Part shown: positions 26,996-35,987 of the stretch, piece by piece
Position numbering within the stretch: position 1 is the first letter of the stretch
Layout of the letters: each line of letters begins with the position of its first letter
From: CAZEHO01 sp964511945
Lineage (GTDB): Bacteria > Actinomycetota > Acidimicrobiia > Spongiisociales > UBA11373
DNA: 64,000 bases
Assembly: GCA_964511945.1 (NCBI GenBank)
Contig: CAZEHO010000005.1
Span: 1-64,000 of the forward strand
Reading direction: 5' to 3'
Made by a program: the position numbers and the translations under genes
Notes under the pieces: model-generated
What the model saw: the letters and a program-made list of their open reading frames with translations, nothing else
The model's database searches: none
Told to the model about the DNA's origin: nothing

Positions 26996-27460
26996 CTAGC
27001 CGTCGATTCCGAGATAGAGGTCGAAGCGCCACTCCTCCGGTGGCCGCCCAAACGGAGGCAGGAGCTCCTCCAGGCATCGGTCGCGGTCACATGAGATCTG
27101 GTGGCCTTCGTCGTGGAACCACCCGACCAGCGCCTTCCAGGTGTCGGTGATGTGGCTGAGGCCGGTGAACCCGGTCACCGCGTATCGACCCGGCGGGATC
27201 TGCTTCACCTCGTAGGGGGCTTCGACGGCGACATCGGCATCGATCGTCATCCACTGCTCATAGCCGTAGTTGGGGCTCCCCGGCGAGGGGTCGGGGTTGT
27301 TGAATCCGAAGAAACGATGCTCTTCCGACCACATGTCGAGGCCGCGGGCATCTGCGAAGTCACCGATGAGCTTCCACGCTTCCTCTTCCGGGCTTGGACC
27401 GAAACCGAGGGCGCTGACAACACGGAGGGCGGGCAGCTCGACGATGCGGACATCGATCAT
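26996..27460 (-). CDS. GyrI-like effector-binding domain protein
   Basis: 154 residues, stand-alone. It begins MIDVRIVELPALRVVSALGF and contains SPNYGYEQWMTIDADVAVEA, KQIPPGRYAVTGFTG and a C-terminal WRFDLYLGIDG, the alpha-beta pattern of GyrI-like/AraC-effector-binding (SHS2) domains. Such domains bind small hydrophobic or cationic ligands, and some hydrolyse them. ATG at 27460 has AAGGAGAA upstream. It lies 46 nt upstream of the MerB-like gene on the same strand, so the two likely share a transcript and perhaps a ligand. Confidence 0.8.
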   Translation of the reverse strand: MIDVRIVELPALRVVSALGFGPSPEEEAWKLIGDFADARGLDMWSEEHRFFGFNNPDPSPGSPNYGYEQWMTIDADVAVEAPYEVKQIPPGRYAVTGFTGLSHITDTWKALVGWFHDEGHQISCDRDRCLEELLPPFGRPPEEWRFDLYLGIDG

Positions 27461-27601
27461 GAGGTTCTCCTTCGACGAGGTCGAGCAGCTGCGCGAAGCG
27501 TTGCTCGGCTGATCCGGCCGGTCCGGCGGCTCGGGACCTTCGGCTCTCGCCGGGGATGCTCCACACGTGGCACTCTGAAACCACACCACAGCGAGGAGAC
27601 C

Positions 27602-28102
27602 ATGCCAGGAGTCCTTGTGCTCCACGCCTCAAAGCGAGGCGGCACCGCAGGGATTGCGGACATGATCGCTCAGCGGCTCGAGGAGCGGGGTATCGATTCC
27701 GAGGTCCGTCCTGCTTCGCACGCACCATCCCTGCACGGATACGACGCCATCGTGATCGGGAGCGCTCTCTACACCGGGCGCTGGCAGGGCTCGGCGGTCC
27801 GCGCACTGCGCAAGGCCGCCCGGCTCGACGACCGGCCGCCGCTGTGGCTGTTCCACAGTGGCCCGCTCGGCGACGACGATGGCGATGAGCCGCAGAAGGC
27901 TCCACGATCGGTCGAGAAACTCACCGGGCGGGTTGGAGCCGATGTCGTGACGTTCGGGGGCCGGTTGACCGCAGATACCAGGGGGTTCATCGCCAAGGCG
28001 ATGGTGCGCAACGGGCTCGGGGGCGACTGGCGCAATGAGGAACACATTGTGGGCTACGCCGATGCCATTGCCGACGCCGTGATCGGGCCCGATGCCGCAT
28101 GA
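27602..28102 (+). CDS. Flavodoxin-domain protein (HemG-like)
   Basis: 166 residues. LVLHASKRGGTAGIADMIAQ is the FMN phosphate-binding loop, DAIVIGSALYTGRWQ the second loop, and GGRLTADTRGFIAKAMVRN resembles HemG-type protoporphyrinogen oxidases and flavodoxin_5 proteins. It likely binds FMN in a cytoplasmic redox reaction. ATG at 27602 has GAGGAG upstream; an open frame extends to 27101 but is antisense to the GyrI-like gene. Confidence 0.82.
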   Translation: MPGVLVLHASKRGGTAGIADMIAQRLEERGIDSEVRPASHAPSLHGYDAIVIGSALYTGRWQGSAVRALRKAARLDDRPPLWLFHSGPLGDDDGDEPQKAPRSVEKLTGRVGADVVTFGGRLTADTRGFIAKAMVRNGLGGDWRNEEHIVGYADAIADAVIGPDAA

Positions 28103-28118
28103 GGCGCGGAACGGGGTG

Positions 28119-28655
28119 ATGGCGGATCTGCAGGATTTCGAGGCGGCACTGCCCCGGGTCCAGGTGCTGGCGGCACGAATCGGAACACGGGCCCGCTGGG
28201 TCGGATTCGGGGTGGGAATCGCGGCGGTCGCCGCCTGGGCGCTGTTGCTGCGGCGGTGGGTGTTCGATTCGGCGGGTGCATTCCTCGGCTGGCTTCCAGT
28301 GCTGGTGTTCCTCCTCGTCCCCGGTCTCATCCTCACCGGGTTCGGGAAGCGGATGCTTCGGCTGGGACCGGCAATCAGCCGGATCGCCGATGAACCGGGA
28401 GTGGTCGTCGGCGCAATTCGCGACGAGGCCGAATCCCGGCTGGTGGCGCTCCGACAGCGCGGGTTGCGGAGCCTGCTTGAAGCCCTGCGCCAGATTCGCC
28501 GCCATGGCGATGAAGTCCGCGGCCTCGTTGCCGAAGCGGCCGGGACTGCTCGGGTGTTCGCACTCCCCTACCTCGGCGCGGTGGCGCTGGCGTCGGCCGC
28601 TGCAGTGGTTGTCGGACTGCTGTGTGTTATCGGGCTGATCTCGCTCGCCTTCTGA
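28119..28655 (+). CDS. Small membrane protein of unknown function
   Basis: 178 residues, not recognised. Hydrophobic helices at about 28-47, 58-77 and 147-175 flank a cytoplasmic amphipathic stretch rich in Arg and Glu (AIRDEAESRLVALRQRGLRS). ATG at 28119 has GGAACGGGG upstream; an alternative ATG at 28092 would overlap the flavodoxin gene by 11 nt. It is probably cotranscribed with the flavodoxin gene. Confidence 0.65.
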   Translation: MADLQDFEAALPRVQVLAARIGTRARWVGFGVGIAAVAAWALLLRRWVFDSAGAFLGWLPVLVFLLVPGLILTGFGKRMLRLGPAISRIADEPGVVVGAIRDEAESRLVALRQRGLRSLLEALRQIRRHGDEVRGLVAEAAGTARVFALPYLGAVALASAAAVVVGLLCVIGLISLAF

Positions 28656-28679
28656 GCCACGCCGGACAGGGACCTGCAC

Positions 28680-28702
28680 GCCGCCGCCGCCGCCGCCGCC
28701 GG
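28680..28702 (+). repeat. CCG trinucleotide run
   Basis: About seven to eight consecutive CCG units in the gap between the membrane protein and the decarboxylase gene. It is a slippage-prone simple repeat and could vary in length between strains. Confidence 0.8.
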
Positions 28703-28749
28703 TCTCAGGCGCGATAGGTTACGGGCGGACCCGACAGCTCGAGGAAGCC

Positions 28750-30141
28750 ATGTCTGAAGTCGTCCACATGACGCCCGACGAGTTCCGCCGCCACGGCTAC
28801 GCCGTGATCGATTGGATTGCCCGCTACATGGAGGCGGTGGAGGACGCTCCGGTCACCGCCGCCGTCGATCCCGGCGAGATCCGGCGCCGCCTCCCGGCGG
28901 AGGCTCCCGAGGAGCCGGAATCGTTCGACATGGTCCTTGCCGACCTCGACGACATAGTCATGCCGGGGATTGCCCACTGGCAGTCTCCCAACTGGTTCGC
29001 CTTCTTCCCAGCAAACGCCTCACCGCCCGCGATTCTCGGTGAGCTGGCGGCGGCGGGCCTCGGGGTGCAGGGAATGCTGTGGTCGACATCGCCTGCCTGT
29101 ACCGAGCTCGAGTCGGCCGTCCTCGATTGGATTGTGGACCTCATGGGGTTGCCGGGTGCCTGGAAAACCACCTCGGCGGGCGGCGGCGTCATTCAGATGA
29201 GTGCATCCGACTCGACCCACACCGCCCTGGCGGTGGCCCGCCACCAAGCGGGGCTGCTCTGTGATCGCCTGGTGGCATACACGTCGAGCCACGCGCACTC
29301 ATCGATCGAGAAGGGTGCCCGGGTGGCCGGGTACGGGCACGTGCGATCCATCGACGTCGATGACCGGTTTGCGATGAAGCCGGCCGATCTGCAGGCGGCG
29401 ATCGCGGCGGATCGGGTGGCCGGGCTGTTCCCCGCCTTCGTCTGCTCGACGGTGGGGACGACAGGGACCACGGCGGTTGATCCGGTCCGCGAGATCGCCG
29501 GGATCGCCCGATCAGAGGGTCTCTGGCACCACGTGGATGCCGCGTATGCCGGCTCCGCCATGGTCTGTCCGGAGTTCCGGCACCACCTGGACGGTGTCGA
29601 GCTTGCCGACAGCTACGTGTTCAACCCGCACAAGTGGCTGCTCACCAACTTCGACTGTTCGGTGTTCTACGTCGGAGACCGGGAGCCGCTCATCGACGCC
29701 CTCAGCATCGTTCCCCCCTATCTGCGCAACACGGCGTCGGAGTCGGGTGAGGTGATCGACTATCGGGACTGGCACGTGCCGCTCGGGCGCCGATTCCGGG
29801 CTCTCAAGCTCTGGTTCGTGCTGCGTTCATACGGAGCTGCCCAGCTGCGGGCGTATATCCGCAACCACGTGGAGTTGGCCAGGTCGCTGACGTCGCGGGT
29901 CGAGGCGGATTCCCGGTTCGAGCTCGTTGCCCCGACGGAGTTTGCCCTGGTTTCGTTCGCCCATCGGGACGGGAACGAGGCGACGGAGCGTCTGGCGGCC
30001 AAGATCAACGCGTCACGGCAGGCGTTCGTGACGGCGTCGCGTATCGACGATCGCGCCTTCGTGCGGATCGCGATCGGAGCGACCCACACCGAGGCCCGCC
30101 ACGTCGACGCCCTTTGGGACCTGATCGATTCGCTCGCCTGA
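28750..30141 (+). CDS. Pyridoxal-dependent aromatic-L-amino-acid decarboxylase family
   Basis: 463 residues, group II decarboxylase. FRRHGYAVIDWIARYMEAVE, HWQSPNWFAFFPANASPPAI, QGMLWSTSPACTELESAVLD, HVDAAYAGSAMVCPEFR and the PLP lysine Lys295 in FNPHKWLLTNFDCS match the DOPA/tryptophan/tyrosine decarboxylase fold. It would make an aromatic amine such as tryptamine or phenylethylamine and CO2; the exact substrate is unknown. GAGGAAG precedes the ATG. Confidence 0.92.
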   Translation: MSEVVHMTPDEFRRHGYAVIDWIARYMEAVEDAPVTAAVDPGEIRRRLPAEAPEEPESFDMVLADLDDIVMPGIAHWQSPNWFAFFPANASPPAILGELAAAGLGVQGMLWSTSPACTELESAVLDWIVDLMGLPGAWKTTSAGGGVIQMSASDSTHTALAVARHQAGLLCDRLVAYTSSHAHSSIEKGARVAGYGHVRSIDVDDRFAMKPADLQAAIAADRVAGLFPAFVCSTVGTTGTTAVDPVREIAGIARSEGLWHHVDAAYAGSAMVCPEFRHHLDGVELADSYVFNPHKWLLTNFDCSVFYVGDREPLIDALSIVPPYLRNTASESGEVIDYRDWHVPLGRRFRALKLWFVLRSYGAAQLRAYIRNHVELARSLTSRVEADSRFELVAPTEFALVSFAHRDGNEATERLAAKINASRQAFVTASRIDDRAFVRIAIGATHTEARHVDALWDLIDSLA

Positions 30142-30144
30142 CGG

Positions 30145-31062
30145 TCAGTAGTCGAGGCAGTTGCGTGCCAGCACGTCGGCCATGGTGGCGGCCGGGACAA
30201 CCGTGGCCCCGTCGGTGACCAATTCGATGCGGGCCGGGCTCCGCCACACCTGATAGCTGCTCTGCTGGAAATTGACATCGGTACACGAGTTGATGTCGCA
30301 TCCCGCGGTGGCGCCGAACACGGCCATGTGCACCTGGTTGTCGGGGCCGCAGATCGGCCGGTCGATGTGCACCGGGCTGCCGCCGACCCAGAGGTCCGGG
30401 AACTCGCCCGACAACTCGGTCACCGGCACCAGGGCGCACGACTCGACGGCAAAGAGCCCGTAGACGGCCACAAGCCCGCCGTGCACCATCACCAGGGCGA
30501 ACTGAGCCGCGTGGCCCAGGGTGAGGGCGTTCTCGACGAAGACCGGCCCGGCGCTGAGCCCGCCCAGGGGACCTGCTTCGAAGCCGGCGTCGAGAGCAAG
30601 CCGGGTGGTGTACCCGGGCCCGAGGCGAGCCTGGAGATACCAGGTACCGCCGTCCCTGTACGCCGTGAGGTCGTCGGGGATGCCGTCACCATCGAAGTCC
30701 CCGCCGATGGTCGACACGTCGGTCACCCCCGTGGGGATCGGGCCGGCGCCCGGTAGCGGGCACGGGAACGGAGGCAACGTGGTGGTCGTCGTCGTGCTGG
30801 TCGTGGTCGTCGACGGGGCCGTGCTCGTGGTCGTCGTGGTGCCGACGGTGGTGGTCGGTGCCGCAGTTGTCGTCGTCGCGGGAAGGGTCGTCGTGGTCGG
30901 TGCGGCGGTCGTAGCAGGGCTTGTGGTGGTCGAGGTGGCCGGGAGCGACGAGGTCGCCGTGGATTCGGCCGCCGCTTCAAAGGCGTTGCGGCCATCACCA
31001 CATCCGGCGAGGAGGCCGAGGATGAGTACTACTGCCCACCCGCTGGTGAACCGGCGCTTCAT
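30145..31062 (-). CDS. Lipoprotein with poly-Thr linker and FG-GAP-like motif
   Basis: 305 residues. Signal peptide ending in the lipobox LLAGCGDG, then a Thr/Pro/Ala-only linker (residues about 30-97), likely a cell-wall-spanning and possibly glycosylated stalk. The folded part has a calcium-binding FG-GAP-like GGDFDGDGIPDDLTAYRDG and Cys pairs (GCDINSCTD). No enzyme motif is seen. Its stop lies 3 nt from the convergent decarboxylase stop. Confidence 0.82.
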   Translation of the reverse strand: MKRRFTSGWAVVLILGLLAGCGDGRNAFEAAAESTATSSLPATSTTTSPATTAAPTTTTLPATTTTAAPTTTVGTTTTTSTAPSTTTTSTTTTTTLPPFPCPLPGAGPIPTGVTDVSTIGGDFDGDGIPDDLTAYRDGGTWYLQARLGPGYTTRLALDAGFEAGPLGGLSAGPVFVENALTLGHAAQFALVMVHGGLVAVYGLFAVESCALVPVTELSGEFPDLWVGGSPVHIDRPICGPDNQVHMAVFGATAGCDINSCTDVNFQQSSYQVWRSPARIELVTDGATVVPAATMADVLARNCLDY

Positions 31063-31118
31063 GGCATCACTCCGGAGTCGTCGGGGCGTCCCCTCGTACC
31101 GGTGAGCCTAGTGGCGGG

Positions 31119-31124
31119 TACCGT
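31119..31124 (+). promoter_or_regulatory. Probable -10 box of a leaderless promoter (ybaK)
   Basis: TACCGT 6 nt before the ATG at 31131. Confidence 0.5.
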
Positions 31125-31130
31125 TGGCTC

Positions 31131-31610
31131 ATGGTGGCGACTCGGGCGACGACCGCCCTGGAATCGGCCGGTGTCTCCTTCCGGGTGCATAGCTATGAAC
31201 TCACCGATGGTGACGACGCCACCTACGGCGAGGCGGTTGCCGCCGCCCTCCAGGTCGTTCCGGATCGGGTCTACAAGACGCTCGTGGCCGCTGTCGACGG
31301 GGAGCCCGTCGTGGCAATCGTTCCGGTGACCGGTGTCCTGCGACTCAAGGCCCTGGCGCGGGCGTGCGGCGGGAAAAAGGCGGTCATGGCGGACCCGGCA
31401 GATGCCGAGCGTCTCACCGGATACGTGACCGGCGGCATCAGTCCGTTCGGGCAGCGGCGTCCGCTTCGGTTCGTCATCGACGAGAGCATCATCGAACACG
31501 ACACCTTGTTCGTTTCGGGTGGGCGCCGCGGCACTCAGGTCGAGGTGACCCCGGACGACCTCGTGAACCTCACCGGAGCGGAGATCGCCGACATCGGGGC
31601 GGCCGGCTAG
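31131..31610 (+). CDS. ybaK: Cys-tRNA(Pro) deacylase YbaK
   Basis: 159 residues, the full YbaK length. SFRVHSYELTDGDDATYGEA, the catalytic lysine region VPDRVYKTLVAAVDG, LALARACGGKKAVMADPADA-type core, GYVTGGISPFGQRRPLRFVI and VSGGRRGTQVEVTPDDL are diagnostic. It hydrolyses Cys-tRNA(Pro) mischarged by prolyl-tRNA synthetase. TACCGT 6 nt upstream suggests leaderless expression. Confidence 0.93.
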   Translation: MVATRATTALESAGVSFRVHSYELTDGDDATYGEAVAAALQVVPDRVYKTLVAAVDGEPVVAIVPVTGVLRLKALARACGGKKAVMADPADAERLTGYVTGGISPFGQRRPLRFVIDESIIEHDTLFVSGGRRGTQVEVTPDDLVNLTGAEIADIGAAG

Positions 31611-31680
31611 CGCGGTGGTCCAGCCGATGCCACCGGCGGGGACATCGCGGACCGGGGTCGACTGGTGGGCGCGGCATGGA

Positions 31681-31686
31681 TAGCAT
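31681..31686 (+). promoter_or_regulatory. Probable -10 box of a leaderless promoter (DNA ligase)
   Basis: TAGCAT 6 nt before the GTG at 31693. Confidence 0.5.
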
Positions 31687-31692
31687 CGACGG

Positions 31693-33210
31693 GTGCTGCT
31701 CGCCGAAATCGCCGCCACCTCCGAGCGGGTCAGGTCCACCCGGTCCCGCACCGAGAAGATCGAGGCGCTCACCGAGTGCCTGCGCAGCTTCTCCCCCGCC
31801 GAGGCGGAAGCCGGGGTGTCGTTTCTTGCCGGCGAACCGCGCCAATCCAGGCTGGGCATCGGGTACGCCGCCGTGCAGGATGTTGCGCCGGTGCCGGCCA
31901 AACCGCCGCCCACCGTGACCGTCAAGGGACTCGATGATGCTTTTCAGGAGATGGCCGACGTGTCCGGAGCAGGGTCCGCCGGACGTCGTCGCGAACTCCT
32001 CGAGGCGGTGCTCACGGCGGCGACTGCGGAGGAACAGCGCCTGATCCGCGGACTGATCGTGCGGGAAGTGCGCCAGGGCGCCCTGGAGGGAGTGCTCATC
32101 GAGGCGGTGGCCCGCGCCACCGCGATCGGGGCCGACGCGGTGCGGCGCGCCGTGATGATGGCGGGCGATGTGAAGCCGGTGGCGGCAGCGCTGCTCCAGG
32201 ACGGGCCCGAAGCACTGGAGCGCTTCCGATTGACCCTGTTCGTTCCCCTGCGGCCGATGCTGGCGCAGCCGGCCGACTCCCTTGCAGATGCGGTTGAGAA
32301 TGGCGACGCCCTGGTGGAGCACAAGCTCGACGGGGCCCGGATCCAGGTGCACCGCGACGGCGATCGGGTTGAGGTTTACACCAGGAACCTTCGTGTGGTC
32401 ACCGCCCGGGTTCCCGAGATCGTGCAGGCGGTCCTCTCGTTCGGTGCCGATGCCTTCGTGCTCGACGGGGAGGCCATCGCCCTGGACCGCGAAGGCCGCC
32501 CGCTGCCGTTCCAAGTGACCATGGGGCGGTTCGGGACGCAAACGGAGGCGGCCCGTTCACTTCCGTTGCACCCGTTCTTCTTCGACATCCTGCATGTCGA
32601 CGGTGAGGACGTCATCGACCTCCCGGCTGGGGAACGTCTGGCGCGGCTGGATGCCGTCGTTCCGGAGGCGTTCCGGGTCGGTCGGATGGAAACCGGTGAC
32701 CCGGCTGAGGCTGAGGCTTTCTTCGCGGCGGCCCTCGCCGCCGGCCAGGAGGGCGTCGTGGTGAAGGACCCGGCGGCTCCGTATGCGGCCGGGCGCCGCG
32801 GTGCCGCCTGGCGGAAGGTCAAACCGGCCCACACGCTTGACCTGGTCATTCTGGCCGCAGAGTGGGGGTCCGGTCGCCGGCGGGGATGGCTCAGCAATCT
32901 CCACCTCGGGGCCCGTGATCCGGACGGCGGATTCGTGATGCTCGGCAAGACCTTCAAGGGGCTCACCGATGCCATGCTGGAATGGCAGACCGAACGGCTG
33001 CTCGAACTCGAGGTCGAACGGGACCGTCATGTCGTCGTGGTGGAGCCAAGACTGGTTGCCGAGATCGCTTTCGACGGTGTGCAGGCAAGCCCCCGGTATC
33101 CGGGCGGGATGGCGCTCCGGTTCGCCAGGGTGAAGGGGTATCGGCCGGACAAGGACCCCTCGGACGCGGATACCATCGGCGCGGTCAGGGAGATCTTTGG
33201 AGGGGGCTAG
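31693..33210 (+). CDS. ligB: ATP-dependent DNA ligase (LigB-like)
   Basis: 505 residues. An N-terminal helical DNA-binding domain (1-190) precedes the nucleotidyltransferase domain with the adenylated Lys211 in VEHKLDGARIQVHRDGD, then VYTRNLRVVTARVPEI, VLDGEAIALD, EGVVVKDPAAPY and AWRKVKPAHTLD, and a C-terminal OB fold. It seals nicks with ATP and resembles mycobacterial LigB, a non-essential ligase beside NAD-dependent LigA. GTG at 31693 has TAGCAT 6 nt upstream. Confidence 0.92.
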   Translation: MLLAEIAATSERVRSTRSRTEKIEALTECLRSFSPAEAEAGVSFLAGEPRQSRLGIGYAAVQDVAPVPAKPPPTVTVKGLDDAFQEMADVSGAGSAGRRRELLEAVLTAATAEEQRLIRGLIVREVRQGALEGVLIEAVARATAIGADAVRRAVMMAGDVKPVAAALLQDGPEALERFRLTLFVPLRPMLAQPADSLADAVENGDALVEHKLDGARIQVHRDGDRVEVYTRNLRVVTARVPEIVQAVLSFGADAFVLDGEAIALDREGRPLPFQVTMGRFGTQTEAARSLPLHPFFFDILHVDGEDVIDLPAGERLARLDAVVPEAFRVGRMETGDPAEAEAFFAAALAAGQEGVVVKDPAAPYAAGRRGAAWRKVKPAHTLDLVILAAEWGSGRRRGWLSNLHLGARDPDGGFVMLGKTFKGLTDAMLEWQTERLLELEVERDRHVVVVEPRLVAEIAFDGVQASPRYPGGMALRFARVKGYRPDKDPSDADTIGAVREIFGGG

Positions 33211-33403
33211 CGGCGCGTCCCTAGGAGCCCGCTGAGCAATACATGTCGCACATCTCGACGACCAGTCATCACCACTTGCGGTGTCCTCGGTCCCACCATT
33301 CCTGCACGAGGAGTGGCGGAACCTGCGTTCTTGCGATTGGCGCGCCTGGCCGCCGATCAACGTGCCCGGCGGGCACGCCACATCGGCATTACTCAGCAGA
33401 CTC
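33211..33403. other. Convergent intergenic region
   Basis: 193 nt between the convergent ligase and thioesterase-like genes. It contains a 7-bp hairpin (CGTGCCC, loop GGC, GGGCACG at 33361-33377) without a T run. No gene is seen. Confidence 0.6.
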
Positions 33404-34183
33404 CTAGCGCTCTGCGAGGTAGAGCGCCTGCGTTGACCGGCCCAGCCAGCCGGTTGTGTCGAACAGCGAGGTGTAGGCGGTTCCCCGGCCCGATGGGTCG
33501 AAGTGGGACACCGATTCCATCGCGAACCATTCTCCGGCCGGTGGACGGTACGGCGCCAGGCTGAGATCCGTGTTGGTGAACAGGAACCGATCGAATGGGA
33601 GCGCCCAGCTGATGCCGTTGCCGGAGTCGGCGATCGCGGTCAGCTGCTGGAGAGGACTGGCGGTTTCCCCGGCCACGATCGGCATCCGGAACCGGAACCA
33701 TGCTGCGGCACGTCCGGGCCGGTCCAGATGACCCGAGATCAGCCTCTTCTCGAGAGCGGTCCCGAAGAAATCGTCGTACTCCCGCAGCCGGAAATCGAGC
33801 GGTGGCAGGCTCTCTGGAGGAGGTGGCGGATCGGGCATGACGTCCGGCGGTTCCGGCAGGGCTACCTCGGCCCGCCGCACTGCCCACGCCACCGCCCGGA
33901 TCAGAGTGCCGCCGTCGCCGGTCAGCTCGGCCTCGTGGAGGGCGACCTTGCGTCCCGGCCTGACCGGCCTGGTGGTGACCCGGAGCGGCACCATGGGGAT
34001 CTCGTGCAGCAGGTTGGCGGTGAGCCGCATCAGGGTCATCCCGGGCCCGGCGGCTTCCTCGATTGCCCGGACTGCCAATGCGGTCGGGGGTCCGCCGTGC
34101 TGGGCATCGGGGTGCCACGGACTGCGGGTTGCCGTGGTTGGGTGGAACTCGTCGCCCGCTCGTTCGTAGAGGGCGGCGGTCAC
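33404..34183 (-). CDS. Acyl-CoA thioesterase-like double-hotdog protein
   Basis: 259 residues. WHPDAQHGGPPTALAVRAIE, MTLMRLTANLLHEIPMVPLR and VALHEAELTGDGGTLIRAVA form the first hotdog; WFRFRMPIVAGETASPLQQL, ISWALPFDRFLFTNTDLSL and FAMESVSHFDPSGRGTAYTS the second. This matches the TesB-like thioesterase family, which hydrolyses fatty acyl-CoAs. GTG start at 34183, 6 nt after the stop of the upstream lipoprotein gene, so likely cotranscribed. Confidence 0.85.
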   Translation of the reverse strand: MTAALYERAGDEFHPTTATRSPWHPDAQHGGPPTALAVRAIEEAAGPGMTLMRLTANLLHEIPMVPLRVTTRPVRPGRKVALHEAELTGDGGTLIRAVAWAVRRAEVALPEPPDVMPDPPPPPESLPPLDFRLREYDDFFGTALEKRLISGHLDRPGRAAAWFRFRMPIVAGETASPLQQLTAIADSGNGISWALPFDRFLFTNTDLSLAPYRPPAGEWFAMESVSHFDPSGRGTAYTSLFDTTGWLGRSTQALYLAER

Positions 34184-34189
34184 CGCGGA

Positions 34190-35767
34190 CTATCCCCAGT
34201 CGGCGAACACATCGGCCGAGTCTGACTGTGTCACCTGGCGGCCGTCGCCGGTTGCGAGGTCGATGATCCACAGGTTGAGGGCACGGGCGGCGTTGCCGGC
34301 CTCGGACGAGTACACCACGAAGGCTCCATCCGGTGAGAAGGCAGGCGCGATGTCGAGGCCCGGGTCCGACGTCAACCGCTGCGGCTCTCCGGCCGGCAGT
34401 TCGACGATCCACACATCGGCGTTGCCGGCGGCGTCGAACGCGTAGTAGGCGATGCTCCTGCCGTCGGGGCTCCAGACGCAGCGGGCGGCCCCGGGAGCCT
34501 CCAGCGGGGTGATGGCCCCGGTTCCGGTGTCGAGGATGCTGCATCGGGAGTTGTCTCCCTGGCCCGCTCCGAAGACGATGGTGCCGTCGGAGGCGACATC
34601 GGGTGTCTTCTCCCCCACATCCGAGGTCGCGGTCAGACGGGTGGAGTCGCCTGACTCGAGATCGAGCAGGTAGAGATCGGCGAGGCCGCCGTCGGTGGCG
34701 GCGGCGTAGACGATCCCTGAGCCGTCGGGCATCCAGGCGGGGTCGGTTCCCCGCAGCAGGACTTCGGATCCGGTGCCGTCGGCCGTCGCAATCGCAATGG
34801 ACGGGGTGTCCCCGTCGACCTCGTACGCCACCAGGCTCCGATCCGGATTCCAGGCAGGATCCCGGCCGCGATCGAAGGTGACAAGCGGAAGCAGTCCGGA
34901 GCCGCCGGTCCCGATCCGCCACAGCGACGGTCCCAGGGCAGTGGTGCGCTGGAAAACGATCGCATCATTGCCCGCGGGGGTTCCACGAGGATCTTCCCGT
35001 TGCGCCGACCACTCCGGGATGTACCGGGCATGGACTGCGATGGTCTCGGCGGTGTAGGTGGGGCCGCTCGGTCCGAACAGTGCTCCGTACTGGGTGCCGT
35101 GGGTGGCGAACACCCAGGTTTCGTACTCGAGCAGGGCCGCGTTGCGGCCGAGCCCGGCGAGTTCGTCGGCGAAGTTCGTTTCCCGTTCGAGATGGCGGAT
35201 TTCCTGCACCAACCCGTCGGCATCGAGGGACAGGAGCAGGGTCCACGGCCGCGGCAGCAAGCCGGAAGTCAGGTAGAACACATCGGTGGCGCTCACCGTG
35301 CACTCGAGCCGGTCGGCGCGGCCGGTGCACGCCAGGCCCTCGAGGCGGGCCTGGTGCGCGCCGTTGAGGGTGACATCGCGCAGGAGCTGATCACCCAGCG
35401 ATTGCACCCCGTCGCCGTTGAAGTCGGCAGTCAGGCTGCCGGCATACTCCGAGAGCGGCTCCCACAGAGGAATGAAATCTTCCCCGTCGCGGAACACCGC
35501 GGTGTCGGAGACCAGCGACCGCCACTCAGCAGCGTCCCCCGCGAGTGTGGCTTCGACATAGCGGCGGGCGATGGCGGCCTCGGGGGTCTCCGGCCTGGTG
35601 GTCGTCGTCGACGATGTGCTGGTGGTTGGAGCAACGGTGGTCGTTGTGGTCGTGACGGCAGCGACGCCGGTCGTCGCGGGTGCGGTGGTGGTCGCCGGCC
35701 CGGCGTCCTCAGCGTCGCTGCAGGCGGCGACGAGCAAAACCAGGATCGCAAGGAGACGGGTATACAT
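34190..35767 (-). CDS. TolB-like beta-propeller lipoprotein
   Basis: 525 residues. Signal peptide with lipobox LLVAACSD, a Thr-rich linker to about residue 60, an NTF2-like globular part, and from about 270 a WD40/TolB-type propeller: DRGRDPAWNPDRSLVAYEVD, DPAWMPDGSGIVYAAATDGG, RCVWSPDGRSIAYYAFDAAG, APAFSPDGAFVVYSSEAGN. It is exposed outside the membrane; role unknown. ATG at 35767 begins the signal peptide; an upstream in-frame start adds 12 residues without benefit. Confidence 0.85.
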   Translation of the reverse strand: MYTRLLAILVLLVAACSDAEDAGPATTTAPATTGVAAVTTTTTTVAPTTSTSSTTTTRPETPEAAIARRYVEATLAGDAAEWRSLVSDTAVFRDGEDFIPLWEPLSEYAGSLTADFNGDGVQSLGDQLLRDVTLNGAHQARLEGLACTGRADRLECTVSATDVFYLTSGLLPRPWTLLLSLDADGLVQEIRHLERETNFADELAGLGRNAALLEYETWVFATHGTQYGALFGPSGPTYTAETIAVHARYIPEWSAQREDPRGTPAGNDAIVFQRTTALGPSLWRIGTGGSGLLPLVTFDRGRDPAWNPDRSLVAYEVDGDTPSIAIATADGTGSEVLLRGTDPAWMPDGSGIVYAAATDGGLADLYLLDLESGDSTRLTATSDVGEKTPDVASDGTIVFGAGQGDNSRCSILDTGTGAITPLEAPGAARCVWSPDGRSIAYYAFDAAGNADVWIVELPAGEPQRLTSDPGLDIAPAFSPDGAFVVYSSEAGNAARALNLWIIDLATGDGRQVTQSDSADVFADWG

Positions 35768-35987
35768 CCTCACGGGCCTCAGCCTGGTGCATCCTCCGCG
35801 CAATGCGCAAGTTGCCGGCTACGACGGGGCTCGGGCAGCCGGCGCCGCCGAGTGAGTCCGATCAACGCGTTACACGCGTCGAGGTCGGGGGAAGGATGGT
35901 TGTCGCGCCGGCATCCATTGGGGCATCCTGTGGCCTGCGTATGACAGGTTCGGCGGGTACCGTGCGGGCAGCCGACCGGGAGCCGCC
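35768..35987. other. Divergent intergenic region
   Basis: 220 nt between the TolB-like lipoprotein and the VOC gene. It holds a small palindrome ACGCGTTACACGCGT near 35866-35880 and TACCGT at 35957-35962, a possible -10 for the VOC gene. No RNA gene is seen. Confidence 0.55.

Noticed and set aside
30770..30960. GTCGTGGTCGTC-type repeats here, near 35600-35660 and near 50790-50880 as minisatellites
   Set aside because: They encode poly-Thr/Ala linkers of three exported proteins; the repeat is explained by amino-acid composition.
33361..33377. Terminator between the convergent ligase and thioesterase genes
   Set aside because: The hairpin has only 7 bp, a 3-nt loop and no T run on either side.
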